A stretch of 64,000 nt of DNA from assembly GCF_021729145.1 (NCBI RefSeq), contig NZ_JAJSLW010000001.1, positions 1-64,000 of the forward strand, written 5' to 3'. Origin of the DNA: Membranihabitans maritimus (GTDB lineage: Bacteria > Bacteroidota > Bacteroidia > Chitinophagales > Saprospiraceae). Shown in pieces: positions 27,040 through 35,984 of this stretch; positions within the stretch are counted from its first letter, which is position 1; the number at the start of each line of letters is the position of its first letter. The position numbers were made by a program, and so were the translations under genes. The notes under the pieces are model-generated. The model saw only the letters and a list, made by a program, of their open reading frames with translations, made no database searches and was not told the origin of the DNA.

Positions 27040-28737
27040 TTAAGCTTCACAACTCTGGCAACTAACCAAACTATTCACTAATTCCTTGGATACACTCTGA
27101 CTTCTTTGGTAATACAGTGTTTTCACACCCAACTTCCAGGCCTCAATCATCAATTTATTTACCTCTTTTACTGGCAAATTGGATGGGATGTTCAGGTTTA
27201 AGCTTTGAGCCTGGTCCACATACTCCTGACGGATTGAAGCTTGCTGAATAATCTCCAACTGGCTTATTTCTTTGAATGTTTTAAATACTGCTTTTTCATT
27301 TTCATCCAATTGGGTAAGGTGTTGTACACTTCCGTGGTTGAGCATGATGCTCCTCCAGGTTTCTTCATTGTCAATACCTTTTTCCTGAAGTAATTCCTTC
27401 AGGTATTTATTCTTCCGGACGAAATTACCTTTTGACAAACCTGCCTTATAATAATTACTGCTAAACGGTTCGATTCCCGGAGAAGTTTGTCCCAGGATAG
27501 CTGAAGAAGAAGTTGTAGGGGCAATAGCCATTAGTGTGGTATTTCTCTTCTCATAGCCTTTCAAAAGTTCAGGCTCTCCATATATCCACGCTAATTCCCG
27601 GGTCGCCTTGTCAGCTTTATTTCTGATATTTTTAAATATCTGTGAGGTGAGTTGCTTTGCTTGTAATCCTTCAAAAGGGATTCTGTTCTTTTGCAAATAG
27701 GAATGCCATCCCAGAACACCTAACCCAAGTGCCCGGTGTCTTTTTGCAAAATTATTCGCACTTGTCAAGTAGTAATTCCCTTCCGTTTTGGCTATAAATT
27801 CCTGCAATACAGCATCGAGGAAAAAAGTAGCCATCTTGACTGCATCGGTATTTTTCCATTCATCGTACAACTCCAGGTTCATAGATGAAAGACAACAAAT
27901 AAAAGATTCATCTTCAGCAGAAGGTAACATAATTTCAGAACAAAGGTTACTACCGTATATGGTCCGGTTCAGGTCTTTATACACTTGTGGCTTATGACGA
28001 TTGACATTATCAGAAAAGAAAATATAGGGAAGACCTTTTTGCTGTCTACTCTGTAATACCTTTGCCCAAATCTTTCTTTTTTCCATGTCTCCATCAATCA
28101 TATCCTGCATCCAGTAATCCGGCACACAAACTCCGAAAAACAAATTCTGAATCGGGTGTCCTATATCTTTGATGGACAAAAATTCTTCAATATCAGCATG
28201 GTCAATATCGAGGTATGCTGCGAAGGCACCTCTCCGAACACCTCCCTGAGAAATCGTATCCATCGCAGTATCAAAAAGTTTCATAAAACTTACCGCTCCA
28301 CTACTTTTTCCATTGTCTGTTACAGCACTTCCACGTTCCCTTAAGGCTCCAAAATAAGCAGATGTTCCTCCTCCTATTTTGGTCTGCATTATTACTTCCC
28401 CAAGTTTGTGGGTAATCCCTTCTATATTATCGGGAACAAATACATTAAAACAAGATATTGGGAGTCCCCTTTCCGTCCCCATATTCGCCCAGATAGGAGA
28501 ACTCAGGCTCATCCATCCCCGCTCCACCAATTCCTGAAAAGCAGGTTTAAGTTCAGGCTTATAAAGACGCTGTGCTGCAGCAGTGGTAATCCTGTCGATA
28601 GCACCTTCTACCGTCTCCCCTTTTAGTAAATAGCCCCGATTTAATATTTGCTCGCTTTCTGCATTTTTCCACCACATCTTCTCCATCTTATATTCCTCCT
28701 GCAATCCAAAAAGCTGATCTTGAGTAGCGACTTCCAT
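27040..28737 (-). CDS. nrdA: Ribonucleotide reductase large subunit, no ATP cone
   Basis: A 565-residue class I ribonucleoside-diphosphate reductase alpha subunit that makes deoxyribonucleotides. Active-site residues are visible: Cys96 in LPISCFNVF, Asn264, Cys266 and Glu268 in NLCSE, Cys281/282, a Tyr-Tyr pair in LGVKTLYYQRSQS for radical transfer, and a C-terminal CQSCEA redox tail. The protein starts almost directly with the catalytic fold and lacks the N-terminal ATP-cone activity switch of about 90 residues found in many NrdA proteins. The small subunit upstream (54 bp away) also lacks one. Length fits the short alpha subunits I associate with Bacteroidota. Confidence 0.94.
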   Translation of the reverse strand: MEVATQDQLFGLQEEYKMEKMWWKNAESEQILNRGYLLKGETVEGAIDRITTAAAQRLYKPELKPAFQELVERGWMSLSSPIWANMGTERGLPISCFNVFVPDNIEGITHKLGEVIMQTKIGGGTSAYFGALRERGSAVTDNGKSSGAVSFMKLFDTAMDTISQGGVRRGAFAAYLDIDHADIEEFLSIKDIGHPIQNLFFGVCVPDYWMQDMIDGDMEKRKIWAKVLQSRQQKGLPYIFFSDNVNRHKPQVYKDLNRTIYGSNLCSEIMLPSAEDESFICCLSSMNLELYDEWKNTDAVKMATFFLDAVLQEFIAKTEGNYYLTSANNFAKRHRALGLGVLGWHSYLQKNRIPFEGLQAKQLTSQIFKNIRNKADKATRELAWIYGEPELLKGYEKRNTTLMAIAPTTSSSAILGQTSPGIEPFSSNYYKAGLSKGNFVRKNKYLKELLQEKGIDNEETWRSIMLNHGSVQHLTQLDENEKAVFKTFKEISQLEIIQQASIRQEYVDQAQSLNLNIPSNLPVKEVNKLMIEAWKLGVKTLYYQRSQSVSKELVNSLVSCQSCEA

Positions 28738-28791
28738 ATTGAGTTATATTTTAATTATCGATCTTAGTAAGTTATTATTAATATAATTTGT

Positions 28792-29766
28792 TTAAAATAA
28801 GTCCAGCGCAGATATGCTCTTGTCGTGTTTGGTATAATCTACCGGACGCTTTGCAAAGAAATCATCCAAACTATTGGCAAAGACTTCCTCTTCGAACCAC
28901 AACATTGGTTTAATCTCCTCTGCAGTAATATTAAACTGTGGTTTCATATTAATCTTCTTGAGACTATCATCAGCCCTGAATTTCATAAAGTTTACCAGGT
29001 CTTCCTTTTTGACCGTTTCCAGGTCTCCTTCACTAAATATCCAATCCAATATTCTGGTTTCCACTTCAATAGATTTATGGACCATCCCTACGATTTTCTT
29101 CAGGGTTTCTTCATCTATTAATTCAGGATATTCCTCCCTGATTTTATTAATCAGGAAAATTCCTGCATTTGCATGAATTTGTTCATCGACAGAGGTCCAG
29201 GCAATTATATTACTTACATTTTTCATCAATCCCTTGAACCGCGTAAATGATAAAATGATTGCAAATTGGCTGAACAAACTTACATTTTCAATCAAAATAG
29301 AAAACATAATCAAGGAAAGGGTATACTCTTTCTTGTCAATAGATTTGGCCGTTTTCAAAGCTTCGGACAGGTATTCAATTCGCTCCCTTATAACCGGCAC
29401 TTCAATGAGGTGAACAAATTGATTATTATACCCCAATACTTCAACTAACCGAGAATATGCTTCGGAATGACGAAATTCACACTCTGCAAAAGTCGCCCCC
29501 AGCCCATTCATTTCAGGTTTGGGAAGATGATGATACAAGTTACCCCAAAAAGACTTTACTGCCACTTCAATTTGAGCAATAGCCAAAAGGCTATTTTTTA
29601 TAGCGTTCCTCTCCGGGTTTGAAAGATGAGAATGAAAATCCTGCACATCTGCAGTAAAATCTACTTCCGAATGCACCCAGAATGACTTATTAATCGCCTC
29701 TGTAAACTGAAAAATTTCAGGATACTCGAAAGGTTTATATTGTAAGCGTTTGTCAAAAATTCCCAT
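28792..29766 (-). CDS. nrdB: Ribonucleotide reductase small subunit
   Basis: A 324-residue class I ribonucleotide reductase beta subunit that houses the di-iron cofactor and radical. Metal ligands are seen at Glu67, Glu97 and His100 (AECEFRHSEAY), with further Glu and His ligands in LIENVSLFS and SVDEQIHANAG. Tyr104 occupies the radical tyrosine position, so this looks like a standard tyrosyl-radical enzyme. No N-terminal ATP cone is present. It is the first gene of the nrdBA operon and has a long upstream region (29767-30331). Confidence 0.94.
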   Translation of the reverse strand: MGIFDKRLQYKPFEYPEIFQFTEAINKSFWVHSEVDFTADVQDFHSHLSNPERNAIKNSLLAIAQIEVAVKSFWGNLYHHLPKPEMNGLGATFAECEFRHSEAYSRLVEVLGYNNQFVHLIEVPVIRERIEYLSEALKTAKSIDKKEYTLSLIMFSILIENVSLFSQFAIILSFTRFKGLMKNVSNIIAWTSVDEQIHANAGIFLINKIREEYPELIDEETLKKIVGMVHKSIEVETRILDWIFSEGDLETVKKEDLVNFMKFRADDSLKKINMKPQFNITAEEIKPMLWFEEEVFANSLDDFFAKRPVDYTKHDKSISALDLF

Positions 29767-30331
29767 AGATTATAATTTTTTAATATATGTTCAAAACGAC
29801 AGCGAAATAACTTTGGTGTCCGGATTGCTTTAAATCAAACACCTGCTTTTTTAATCCTTTCCAAAGCTCATCTCGCTTTGGTGCTCAAGATTCAGCCACT
29901 GGTAATTATAGCAAGTACCACTAAAAACCGTGTTTACATTCGGTCAAATACTTGCATTATTGCTTTTTGGGACCAAGCGTGCTTACAAAAATGAGAATAT
30001 ATTTAATTTTTTTCTAATAAATTAACTAACAGGATGTGGAAAAAAAATTTACATAGAAATAACATATTGAAGGAGCCTTGAGTTGTGAGTTACGAATTAG
30101 GGCTGCGAGTAGACTCAAACACAATAATTAAAATTTGCATCAATACATACACCCAAACAACCACAAAGGAATATAATTCCCCGTTCCAATTTCCAAGTCA
30201 TCAGCGACAATGTAGGAATTTGGCAAATCAGCTATCTGACGATAATGCTTTTTTCTACCTCCTACTTCAAAATGCTATATACATGAAGCAAAAATGGCAA
30301 AAAATTATCTATCCAAATAGCAGAACAGTTT
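29767..30331. other. nrdBA upstream region with hairpin
   Basis: No convincing gene; the open frame at 30085-30450 on the plus strand lacks family features. Close to nrdB, on the minus strand, a perfect hairpin CCAAAGC-GAGATGA-GCTTTGG lies at 29861-29881. A weaker one pairs 29815-29819 with 29839-29843, and CTTTGGTG recurs at 29811 and 29876. A structured leader or a regulator site for nrdBA is possible, but no known riboswitch is recognised. Confidence 0.35.
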
Positions 30332-30882
30332 TTATGACGCAGTTTTCCCACGCCGCAACCACCAACTTAACCAAACACCGCAGATACCCCATTGGACAAT
30401 GGCATCAATCAACGAACCCACAGTCGGCGTTTCAAACCAAATGCTATTGAGGTACGTGACCGTCAAAAATCCAATTAACCCGACTGAGACACTAGTAATA
30501 ATAATTTGACTTGCAGAAATATCAGGTATTTTCACCAAAATCCAACACAACAATAAAACAGCAAGAAAATCCACCACAAATCCCCGAAACATATTTATCC
30601 CCATATTGCTGGACAACGATTCGTGGTACTGAACCACTGCCCACGGTTGTCCAATTGCTTCATTCATTACCTGCTGGTGCTCCTCAGCAGTTGAGCCCTC
30701 GGGGCTGTTGGCAAAAAGTAATTTCCTTCTTCAAGATTTTCATTTAATACTTCCAGGATTTGTACCTGGTTTGGAGTGTATTCCATTTCATTGTCGTGAA
30801 TATTGAGCATACTCCAAGAAAGGAATTGCCAGATGAAAAGAATTAACCCTCCTACTAAAGACCCAATCCAAATTTTTGACAT
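30332..30882 (-). pseudogene. Membrane protein gene split by one-base frameshift
   Basis: Two abutting frames are halves of one protein. The first starts at ATG 30882 (SKIWIGSLVGGLILFIWQF, one transmembrane helix) and runs to NYFLPTAP. The minus-strand sequence then reads ACAGCCCCGAGG. Adding one C to the CCCC run gives the continuous reading TAPEGSTAEEHQQVMNEAIG and joins the second half, MNEAIGQPWAVVQYHESL, with further membrane segments to the stop at 30332. The joined product would be about 183 residues. I recall similar unsplit uncharacterised proteins in Bacteroidota. Either this is a real loss of function or a homopolymer sequencing error. Confidence 0.75.
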
Positions 30883-31348
30883 GATGATCGATTTTAAATA
30901 ATTCGAAATAAATATTAATATTGGAAAAAATATACATTTTAAATTTTTTAACCAACCAACCCACTTAATAAAATACATTTATCCACATATTTCGAAATTT
31001 ACAATATTAAAATCATCACACAGTATTATATTTGATCCTTAATACTTATATCAATATTAAATTTAGAATTTACAGACACCTGCACATTAAAAAAATAAAA
31101 TGTACATTAGGGCCGGAAATTGAAAATGACATAATCTATTAAGGTGAATATATTTTGAAGTACGGTAAGGATAGTAGTAAATGAATTGACATTGATCACA
31201 TTATAGTGGGCATGGTATTACGAAATCCTGACTTTTCCTCAATACTTTTCTTGTCCATTGGGTTTTGAGAAAGACAAAAGCTTTATAAAACCATTACGAA
31301 AGAGGAAATAGATCGCTTTTATTTAGATCCTATTATTAAAAAATCGCT
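30883..31348. other. Divergent intergenic region upstream of the permease
   Basis: No gene is supported. It separates the frameshifted gene from the plus-strand amine cassette and must hold the cassette promoter. An imperfect inverted repeat (GCACATT near 31081 with AATGTAC about 10 bp later) could be an operator. No transcription factor gene is adjacent. Confidence 0.3.
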
Positions 31349-32671
31349 ATGAGTAATAATCAATTACAAAGAACCCTTGGACCTTTAATGCTTTGGGGAC
31401 TCGGTGTAGGATATGTGATTTCAGGTATGTATTTTGGCTGGAATCTCGGTCTTGCCGAAGGGGGAACCTATGGACTCGCCCTTGCTACATTTTTTATTAT
31501 AATAATGTACGTCACATTTACTTTCAGCTACACAGAAATGGCATGTGCGATTCCAAAAGCGGGAGGCGCTTTTGACTATGCCAACCGCGGACTCGGCAAG
31601 CGACTTGGTTTTTTTGCAGGCATGGCTCAAAATATTGAATTCATATTTGCACCGCCTGCTATATCAGCAGCCATAGGTGCATATTTACATTTGCTTTATC
31701 CTTCTGTTCCTCCGCTAGCTTTTGCTGTGGGCGCGTACTTTATTTTCACATTTATTAATATACTAGGTGTAAAACTTGCCGCTTCCTTTGAATTGGTCGT
31801 TACAATTCTTGCCGTCATTGAACTCATTATATTTGCAGGAGCCACACTTCCATCCTTTGAATGGGAAAACCTCAATATAAATCCCCTCCCAAATGGCTGG
31901 TCCGGAGCCTTTGCTGCCATTCCTTTTGCTATTTGGTTCTTCCTGGCGATTGAGGGAGTAGCTAATGTCGCGGAAGAAGCAATAAACCCGCAAAGAAATG
32001 TTTTAATTGGATTTGGATCGGCAATTGGTACTTTAGTATTTCTTTGCATCCTGACCTTTCTTGCTGCAGTAGGAGTTGGCGGCTGGGAAACAATCGTTTA
32101 CCCATCAGGTAGTGAACAACCTTCAGACTCTCCTCTGCCTTTAGCATTAGCAGAAGTAGTTCATGAAGGACACTTTTTGTACAAACTCCTTATAGGAATT
32201 GGGTTACTAGGACTTATTGCTTCCTTTCACGGGATTATTTTAGCAGCAGGAAGAGCTACTTATGAATTTGGCCGGGTAGGGTATGCACCAAGTCCCATCA
32301 GTGCTATCCATAAAAAGTTTAAAACACCATCCAATGCATTAATATTAAACATGGCAATTGGTATTTTGGCATTGTTTACCGGTAAAACAGGAGAAATCAT
32401 AACCATTGCTTGTTTCGGAGCATTAAATTTATACATTATTTCAATGATTTCTTTTTTTGCTTTACGTAAAAAAGAACCCGACCTTGATCGTCCTTTTAGA
32501 GTTCCCTGGTATCCTTTTTTTCCGGCAGCTGCCCTTATTATTTCAATTATTGCCCTGATTGCAATGACCGTATACAATATAAAGCTTGCCATTATCTTTT
32601 ATGGAATCATTGGTATTTCATACCTGGGATACCACTTTTTCCTCAATCAAAAACAAATGCAACAACAATGA
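31349..32671 (+). CDS. Ethanolamine-type APC permease
   Basis: A 440-residue inner-membrane transporter of the amino acid-polyamine-organocation superfamily, with about 12 hydrophobic segments. The N-terminal run LGPLMLWGLGVGYVISGMYF and FGWNLGLAEGGTYGLA followed by MACAIPKAGGAFDYA closely match the ethanolamine permease (Eat) subfamily. It is the first gene of a five-gene plus-strand operon and its stop overlaps the next ATG by 4 bp (ATGA). With the downstream enzymes it should bring in ethanolamine or a related amino alcohol. A transporter of another small amine is the alternative. Confidence 0.88.
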   Translation: MSNNQLQRTLGPLMLWGLGVGYVISGMYFGWNLGLAEGGTYGLALATFFIIIMYVTFTFSYTEMACAIPKAGGAFDYANRGLGKRLGFFAGMAQNIEFIFAPPAISAAIGAYLHLLYPSVPPLAFAVGAYFIFTFINILGVKLAASFELVVTILAVIELIIFAGATLPSFEWENLNINPLPNGWSGAFAAIPFAIWFFLAIEGVANVAEEAINPQRNVLIGFGSAIGTLVFLCILTFLAAVGVGGWETIVYPSGSEQPSDSPLPLALAEVVHEGHFLYKLLIGIGLLGLIASFHGIILAAGRATYEFGRVGYAPSPISAIHKKFKTPSNALILNMAIGILALFTGKTGEIITIACFGALNLYIISMISFFALRKKEPDLDRPFRVPWYPFFPAAALIISIIALIAMTVYNIKLAIIFYGIIGISYLGYHFFLNQKQMQQQ

Positions 32672-34038
32672 AAAAACCATTATCCAAACAAGAAGTCAAG
32701 AATCTTCTTCAAAAATCTGAGCACAACAAGGTACGGGTTGTCGTAGCAGATATTGACGGTGTCATGAGGGGCAAATTCATGCATAAACAAAAACTCTTTA
32801 GTGCCCTTGAGAGCAATTTTGGATTTTGTAATGTCGTATTCGGGTGGGACATGGTTGATGACGCCTACGACAATGTCGAAGTATCTGGGTGGCATACAGG
32901 ATATCCGGACCAGGAGGCCTATTTGGATGCTTCTACTTTCCGCTTAATACCCTGGGAAAAGGACTTACCATTTCTTATAGCCGATTTTCATAATAAAGAT
33001 AAAAATCCATTTCCCGCCTGTCCCAGGACTTTACTGAAAAGTATTATTTCAGAAGCAGAAAAGGCGGGTTTCACCCCTTTATTTTCACAAGAATTTGAAT
33101 GGTTTAATTTTAAAGAAAATCCAGAAGAACTTTATCACAAAGGCTTTGACAACCTCAAGCCTTTGACTTCCGGTATGTTTGGCTATTCTATATTAAAATC
33201 TTCAGAGTACAGCAACTTTTTCCACGATTTATTTGACAGTATGGAAAAATTTGGCATTCCCCTGGAAGGCCTGCATACTGAAACCGGACCCGGTGTCTAT
33301 GAAGCAGCCATTCAATATTGCGAAATTTTGGAAGCAGCCGACCGCGCCTTTCTCTTTAAAACTGCTTGTAAGGAAATCGGGTTCAGACATGGAATAATTT
33401 CCAGTTTTATGGCCAAACAAACCCAGGATCTTCCCGGTTGCAGCGGCCATGTTCATCAAAGCCTTTGGGACTTGAAAAAAAAGAATAATCTATTCTTCGA
33501 CCCTTCAGACAAGAATCAAATGAGTGAATTATTCAAAAGCTACCTGGCCGGACAAATCCATTGCCTTCCCCATATACTCCCCTTATATGCTCCTACCATA
33601 AATTCATATAAAAGACTCGTTGAAGGGGCCTGGGCTCCAACAACCATTACCTGGGGAATCGACAACAGGACCACAGCTTTCAGAATTCTACCGACAGGTA
33701 AAAAATCTACCCGGCTCGAAACCCGGGTAGTAGGATCTGATGTCAATCCTTACCTGGCTATGGCTGCTTGCCTTGCCAGTGGACTATACGGCATCAAAAA
33801 CAACTTAAAATTAGAGATTCAACCCACAAAAGCCAATGGATATAAAGATTCAGGCAACGGAGTCCTGCCTACATCTCTTATAGAAGCCTCCAATGCCATG
33901 AAAACTTCCCCAATAGCCAAAGAATTATTTGGCCGGGATTTTGTAAATCATTTTACAAAAACGCGTGAATGGGAATGGCGTCAGTTTGCAAGCCACGTAA
34001 CGGACTGGGAAATGAAAAGATATTTCGAAATCATATAA
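32668..34038 (+). CDS. Glutamate-amine ligase, glutamine synthetase family
   Basis: A 456-residue protein with the glutamine synthetase fold. ATP, glutamate and metal-binding residues are intact: Glu142/Glu144, Glu205 and Glu212 in ETGPGVYEA, His261/His263 in GCSGHVHQ, Arg316, Arg334/Arg339 in GIDNRTTAFR and Glu351 in RLETR. The N-terminal segment that in true glutamine synthetases reads FDGSS and holds the ammonium-binding Asp instead reads SGWHTGYPD (about 73-81). That pattern is expected of enzymes that join glutamate to an amine, such as PuuA, IpuC and the Streptomyces GlnA4 gamma-glutamylethanolamide synthetase. Coupled by a 4-bp overlap to an ethanolamine-type permease, its amine is probably ethanolamine. 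Confidence 0.85.
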   Translation: MKKPLSKQEVKNLLQKSEHNKVRVVVADIDGVMRGKFMHKQKLFSALESNFGFCNVVFGWDMVDDAYDNVEVSGWHTGYPDQEAYLDASTFRLIPWEKDLPFLIADFHNKDKNPFPACPRTLLKSIISEAEKAGFTPLFSQEFEWFNFKENPEELYHKGFDNLKPLTSGMFGYSILKSSEYSNFFHDLFDSMEKFGIPLEGLHTETGPGVYEAAIQYCEILEAADRAFLFKTACKEIGFRHGIISSFMAKQTQDLPGCSGHVHQSLWDLKKKNNLFFDPSDKNQMSELFKSYLAGQIHCLPHILPLYAPTINSYKRLVEGAWAPTTITWGIDNRTTAFRILPTGKKSTRLETRVVGSDVNPYLAMAACLASGLYGIKNNLKLEIQPTKANGYKDSGNGVLPTSLIEASNAMKTSPIAKELFGRDFVNHFTKTREWEWRQFASHVTDWEMKRYFEII

Positions 34039-34053
34039 ATAAAAGACCAACAC

Positions 34054-35202
34054 TTGAATACAAACACTAAATACAATTACAATTTCCCTACTCCCATCCG
34101 CTTTGGCGCAGGGGTAATAAAGGAACTACCCAGCCATTTATTGGGTAATGGTTTTGTCAAACCGCTAATAGTAACGGATGGCATTATTTCGGAACTTCCT
34201 TTTTTTAATGAAATAATTGAAGATCTTACAGTTCAAGGACTTTATCCTGAGGTGTTTTCTGAAATGCACAAAAACCCTGTCAAATCAGATGTTATTAAAG
34301 GGGGTGATTTTTATGAAACTACCAACAGAGATTGTATTGTAGGCATCGGAGGGGGTGTGGCAATGGATGTTGCAAGGGCTATTGCCCTTAGGATCAATAA
34401 CAGAAGAGACTTATTTGAATACGACGACCTTATTGGTGGAGACCGTTTTGTCGATGGAGCGATACCGTATTTTATTACTGTTCCTACAACTGCAGGAACC
34501 GGTAGTGAAGTAGGAAGAAGCGCCATCATATCCGAAGATCAATCCAAAAAGAAAAGAATCCTCTTTCACCCAACTTTGATGGCTAAGATGGTGTTTGCTG
34601 ATCCCGAATTGACTATGGACATCCCTCCTTTCATTACCGCTGCTACCGGTATGGATGCACTCACCCACAATATGGAAGCATACCTGGCAAAAGGATTTCA
34701 CCCTATGTGTGACGGTATTGCATTAGAGGGAATTCGACTAATTTCACAATCATTGGAAAAAGCTACTCATCAACCGGACCTGGAATCTCGTTCCAAAATG
34801 CTGTTAGCTTCTCTAATGGGAGCCGTAGCATTCCAAAAGGGTCTGGGAGTCGTACATAGCCTTGCACACCCTTTATCCAGCCTTTTGGACACACACCATG
34901 GCCTGGCTAACGCAGTAAATTTACCTTACGGCATGGAATTTAATTACGAGGGATTTGAAGATAAATTTGACAATATGGGCCGAGCATTCGGATTGGGAAC
35001 TGATTCAGGTAGAGTGCTCATCAATCACCTGTTTGAATTAAATAAAAAGCTAGGTCTACCTACACGGCTTTCGGAAATTGGGGTCGAAGAAAATCTCTTG
35101 CAAGAATTATCCCTTTTGGCTGAAGCGGATTTTGCACACCCTAACAATCCAAAAGTTGTTACAAGATCAGATTTCGAACGTTTATACAAAAAAGCTTTAT
35201 AA
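34054..35202 (+). CDS. Iron-containing alcohol dehydrogenase
   Basis: A 382-residue group III (iron-dependent) alcohol dehydrogenase. The nucleotide site GIGGGVAMDVA (97-107) and the TVPTTAGTGSEV segment (142-153) are clear. Metal ligands are Asp201 and His205 in GMDALTHN, His268 in VVHSLAHPL and a His in DTHHGLANA (281/282). The start is TTG at 34054, 15 bp after the ligase stop; no ATG is available before a conserved region. In this cassette it would oxidise the free hydroxyl of a gamma-glutamyl-amino alcohol to the aldehyde. Family members act on many alcohols, so the substrate is inferred from neighbours. Confidence 0.9.
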   Translation: MNTNTKYNYNFPTPIRFGAGVIKELPSHLLGNGFVKPLIVTDGIISELPFFNEIIEDLTVQGLYPEVFSEMHKNPVKSDVIKGGDFYETTNRDCIVGIGGGVAMDVARAIALRINNRRDLFEYDDLIGGDRFVDGAIPYFITVPTTAGTGSEVGRSAIISEDQSKKKRILFHPTLMAKMVFADPELTMDIPPFITAATGMDALTHNMEAYLAKGFHPMCDGIALEGIRLISQSLEKATHQPDLESRSKMLLASLMGAVAFQKGLGVVHSLAHPLSSLLDTHHGLANAVNLPYGMEFNYEGFEDKFDNMGRAFGLGTDSGRVLINHLFELNKKLGLPTRLSEIGVEENLLQELSLLAEADFAHPNNPKVVTRSDFERLYKKAL

Positions 35203-35212
35203 AAAATACCCG

Positions 35213-35980
35213 ATGCTAAAAATAGGTATAACATCTTGTTTTATGTATCCAGATCCATCGAGAACGGTATTCGGACATAAATCCCTCAGCTATATAGAGA
35301 ATGACATGGCCAATTATATCAGTCAGAAAGGCATACTTCCGGTTTTATTACCCGATATTGACAATTTATTTTTATCAGACCTTTTATCTGAAATGGATGG
35401 ATTTATTTTACAAGGCGGTTCTGATATCGCTCCCGAAACCTATAATGAAAAACCTGTCGGTCAATGGAAAGGAGATCCTTATCGAGACGCCTATGAACTA
35501 AAAATTCTGGATTATGCCATCCAAAACTCAAAACCGGTATTTGCTATTTGCCGTGGTTTTCAGCTAATGAATGTTTACTTCGGGGGAAGTCTTTATCAGG
35601 ATATTGATACACAACTGGTGAATAAAGGACTCCATCGATCTGCAGAAAAATACGACACCATTAAACACAGTATCAAGTTTGAAAAAGGAAAACTCCTGGA
35701 TGAAATTTATAGCAATATTATGCAACCATACGTCAATTCTGTGCATCACCAAGCCGTCAAAGATCTCGGAAAAGACCTCGAAATATACGCTTATTCGGAC
35801 GATGGAATAATAGAAGCATTCGGATACATTAATGAACCTGCCGGCAAAGTCTTTGGCGTACAATGGCACCCTGAATTCTCCCATACATTAGGGGATGAAG
35901 TTATTGATCCTAACATCTTGTATAGTACTTTTTTACAACACGTTCGAATTCATTCTCAAAACAAAGAAATCCTGAATTAA
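35213..35980 (+). CDS. Gamma-glutamyl hydrolase, PuuD-like (peptidase C26)
   Basis: A 255-residue class I glutamine amidotransferase-like hydrolase of the PuuD/peptidase C26 type. I use the ATG at 35213 (MLKIGITSCF), 10 bp after the previous stop; the frame upstream to 35078 overlaps the dehydrogenase gene and is not conserved. The nucleophile elbow FAICRGFQLMN puts the catalytic cysteine at 113, and QWHPEFS supplies His219 and Glu221. GFILQGGSDI is the family's substrate-side loop. It would release glutamate from a gamma-glutamyl amide, here most simply gamma-glutamylglycine. The role matches PuuD in the putrescine pathway. Confidence 0.9.
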   Translation: MLKIGITSCFMYPDPSRTVFGHKSLSYIENDMANYISQKGILPVLLPDIDNLFLSDLLSEMDGFILQGGSDIAPETYNEKPVGQWKGDPYRDAYELKILDYAIQNSKPVFAICRGFQLMNVYFGGSLYQDIDTQLVNKGLHRSAEKYDTIKHSIKFEKGKLLDEIYSNIMQPYVNSVHHQAVKDLGKDLEIYAYSDDGIIEAFGYINEPAGKVFGVQWHPEFSHTLGDEVIDPNILYSTFLQHVRIHSQNKEILN

Positions 35981-35984
35981 AATC

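Noticed and set aside
30085-30450. Plus-strand frame of about 121 codons upstream of nrdB
   Set aside because: It overlaps the frameshifted minus-strand gene, shows no family pattern and has low-complexity coding character.
32668-34038. Ordinary glutamine synthetase for ammonia assimilation
   Set aside because: The ammonium-site FDGSS segment is replaced, and the gene is coupled to an amine permease and gamma-glutamyl pathway enzymes.
35078-35212. N-terminal extension of the gamma-glutamyl hydrolase frame
   Set aside because: It lies within the alcohol dehydrogenase gene; the ATG at 35213 gives the conserved family start.
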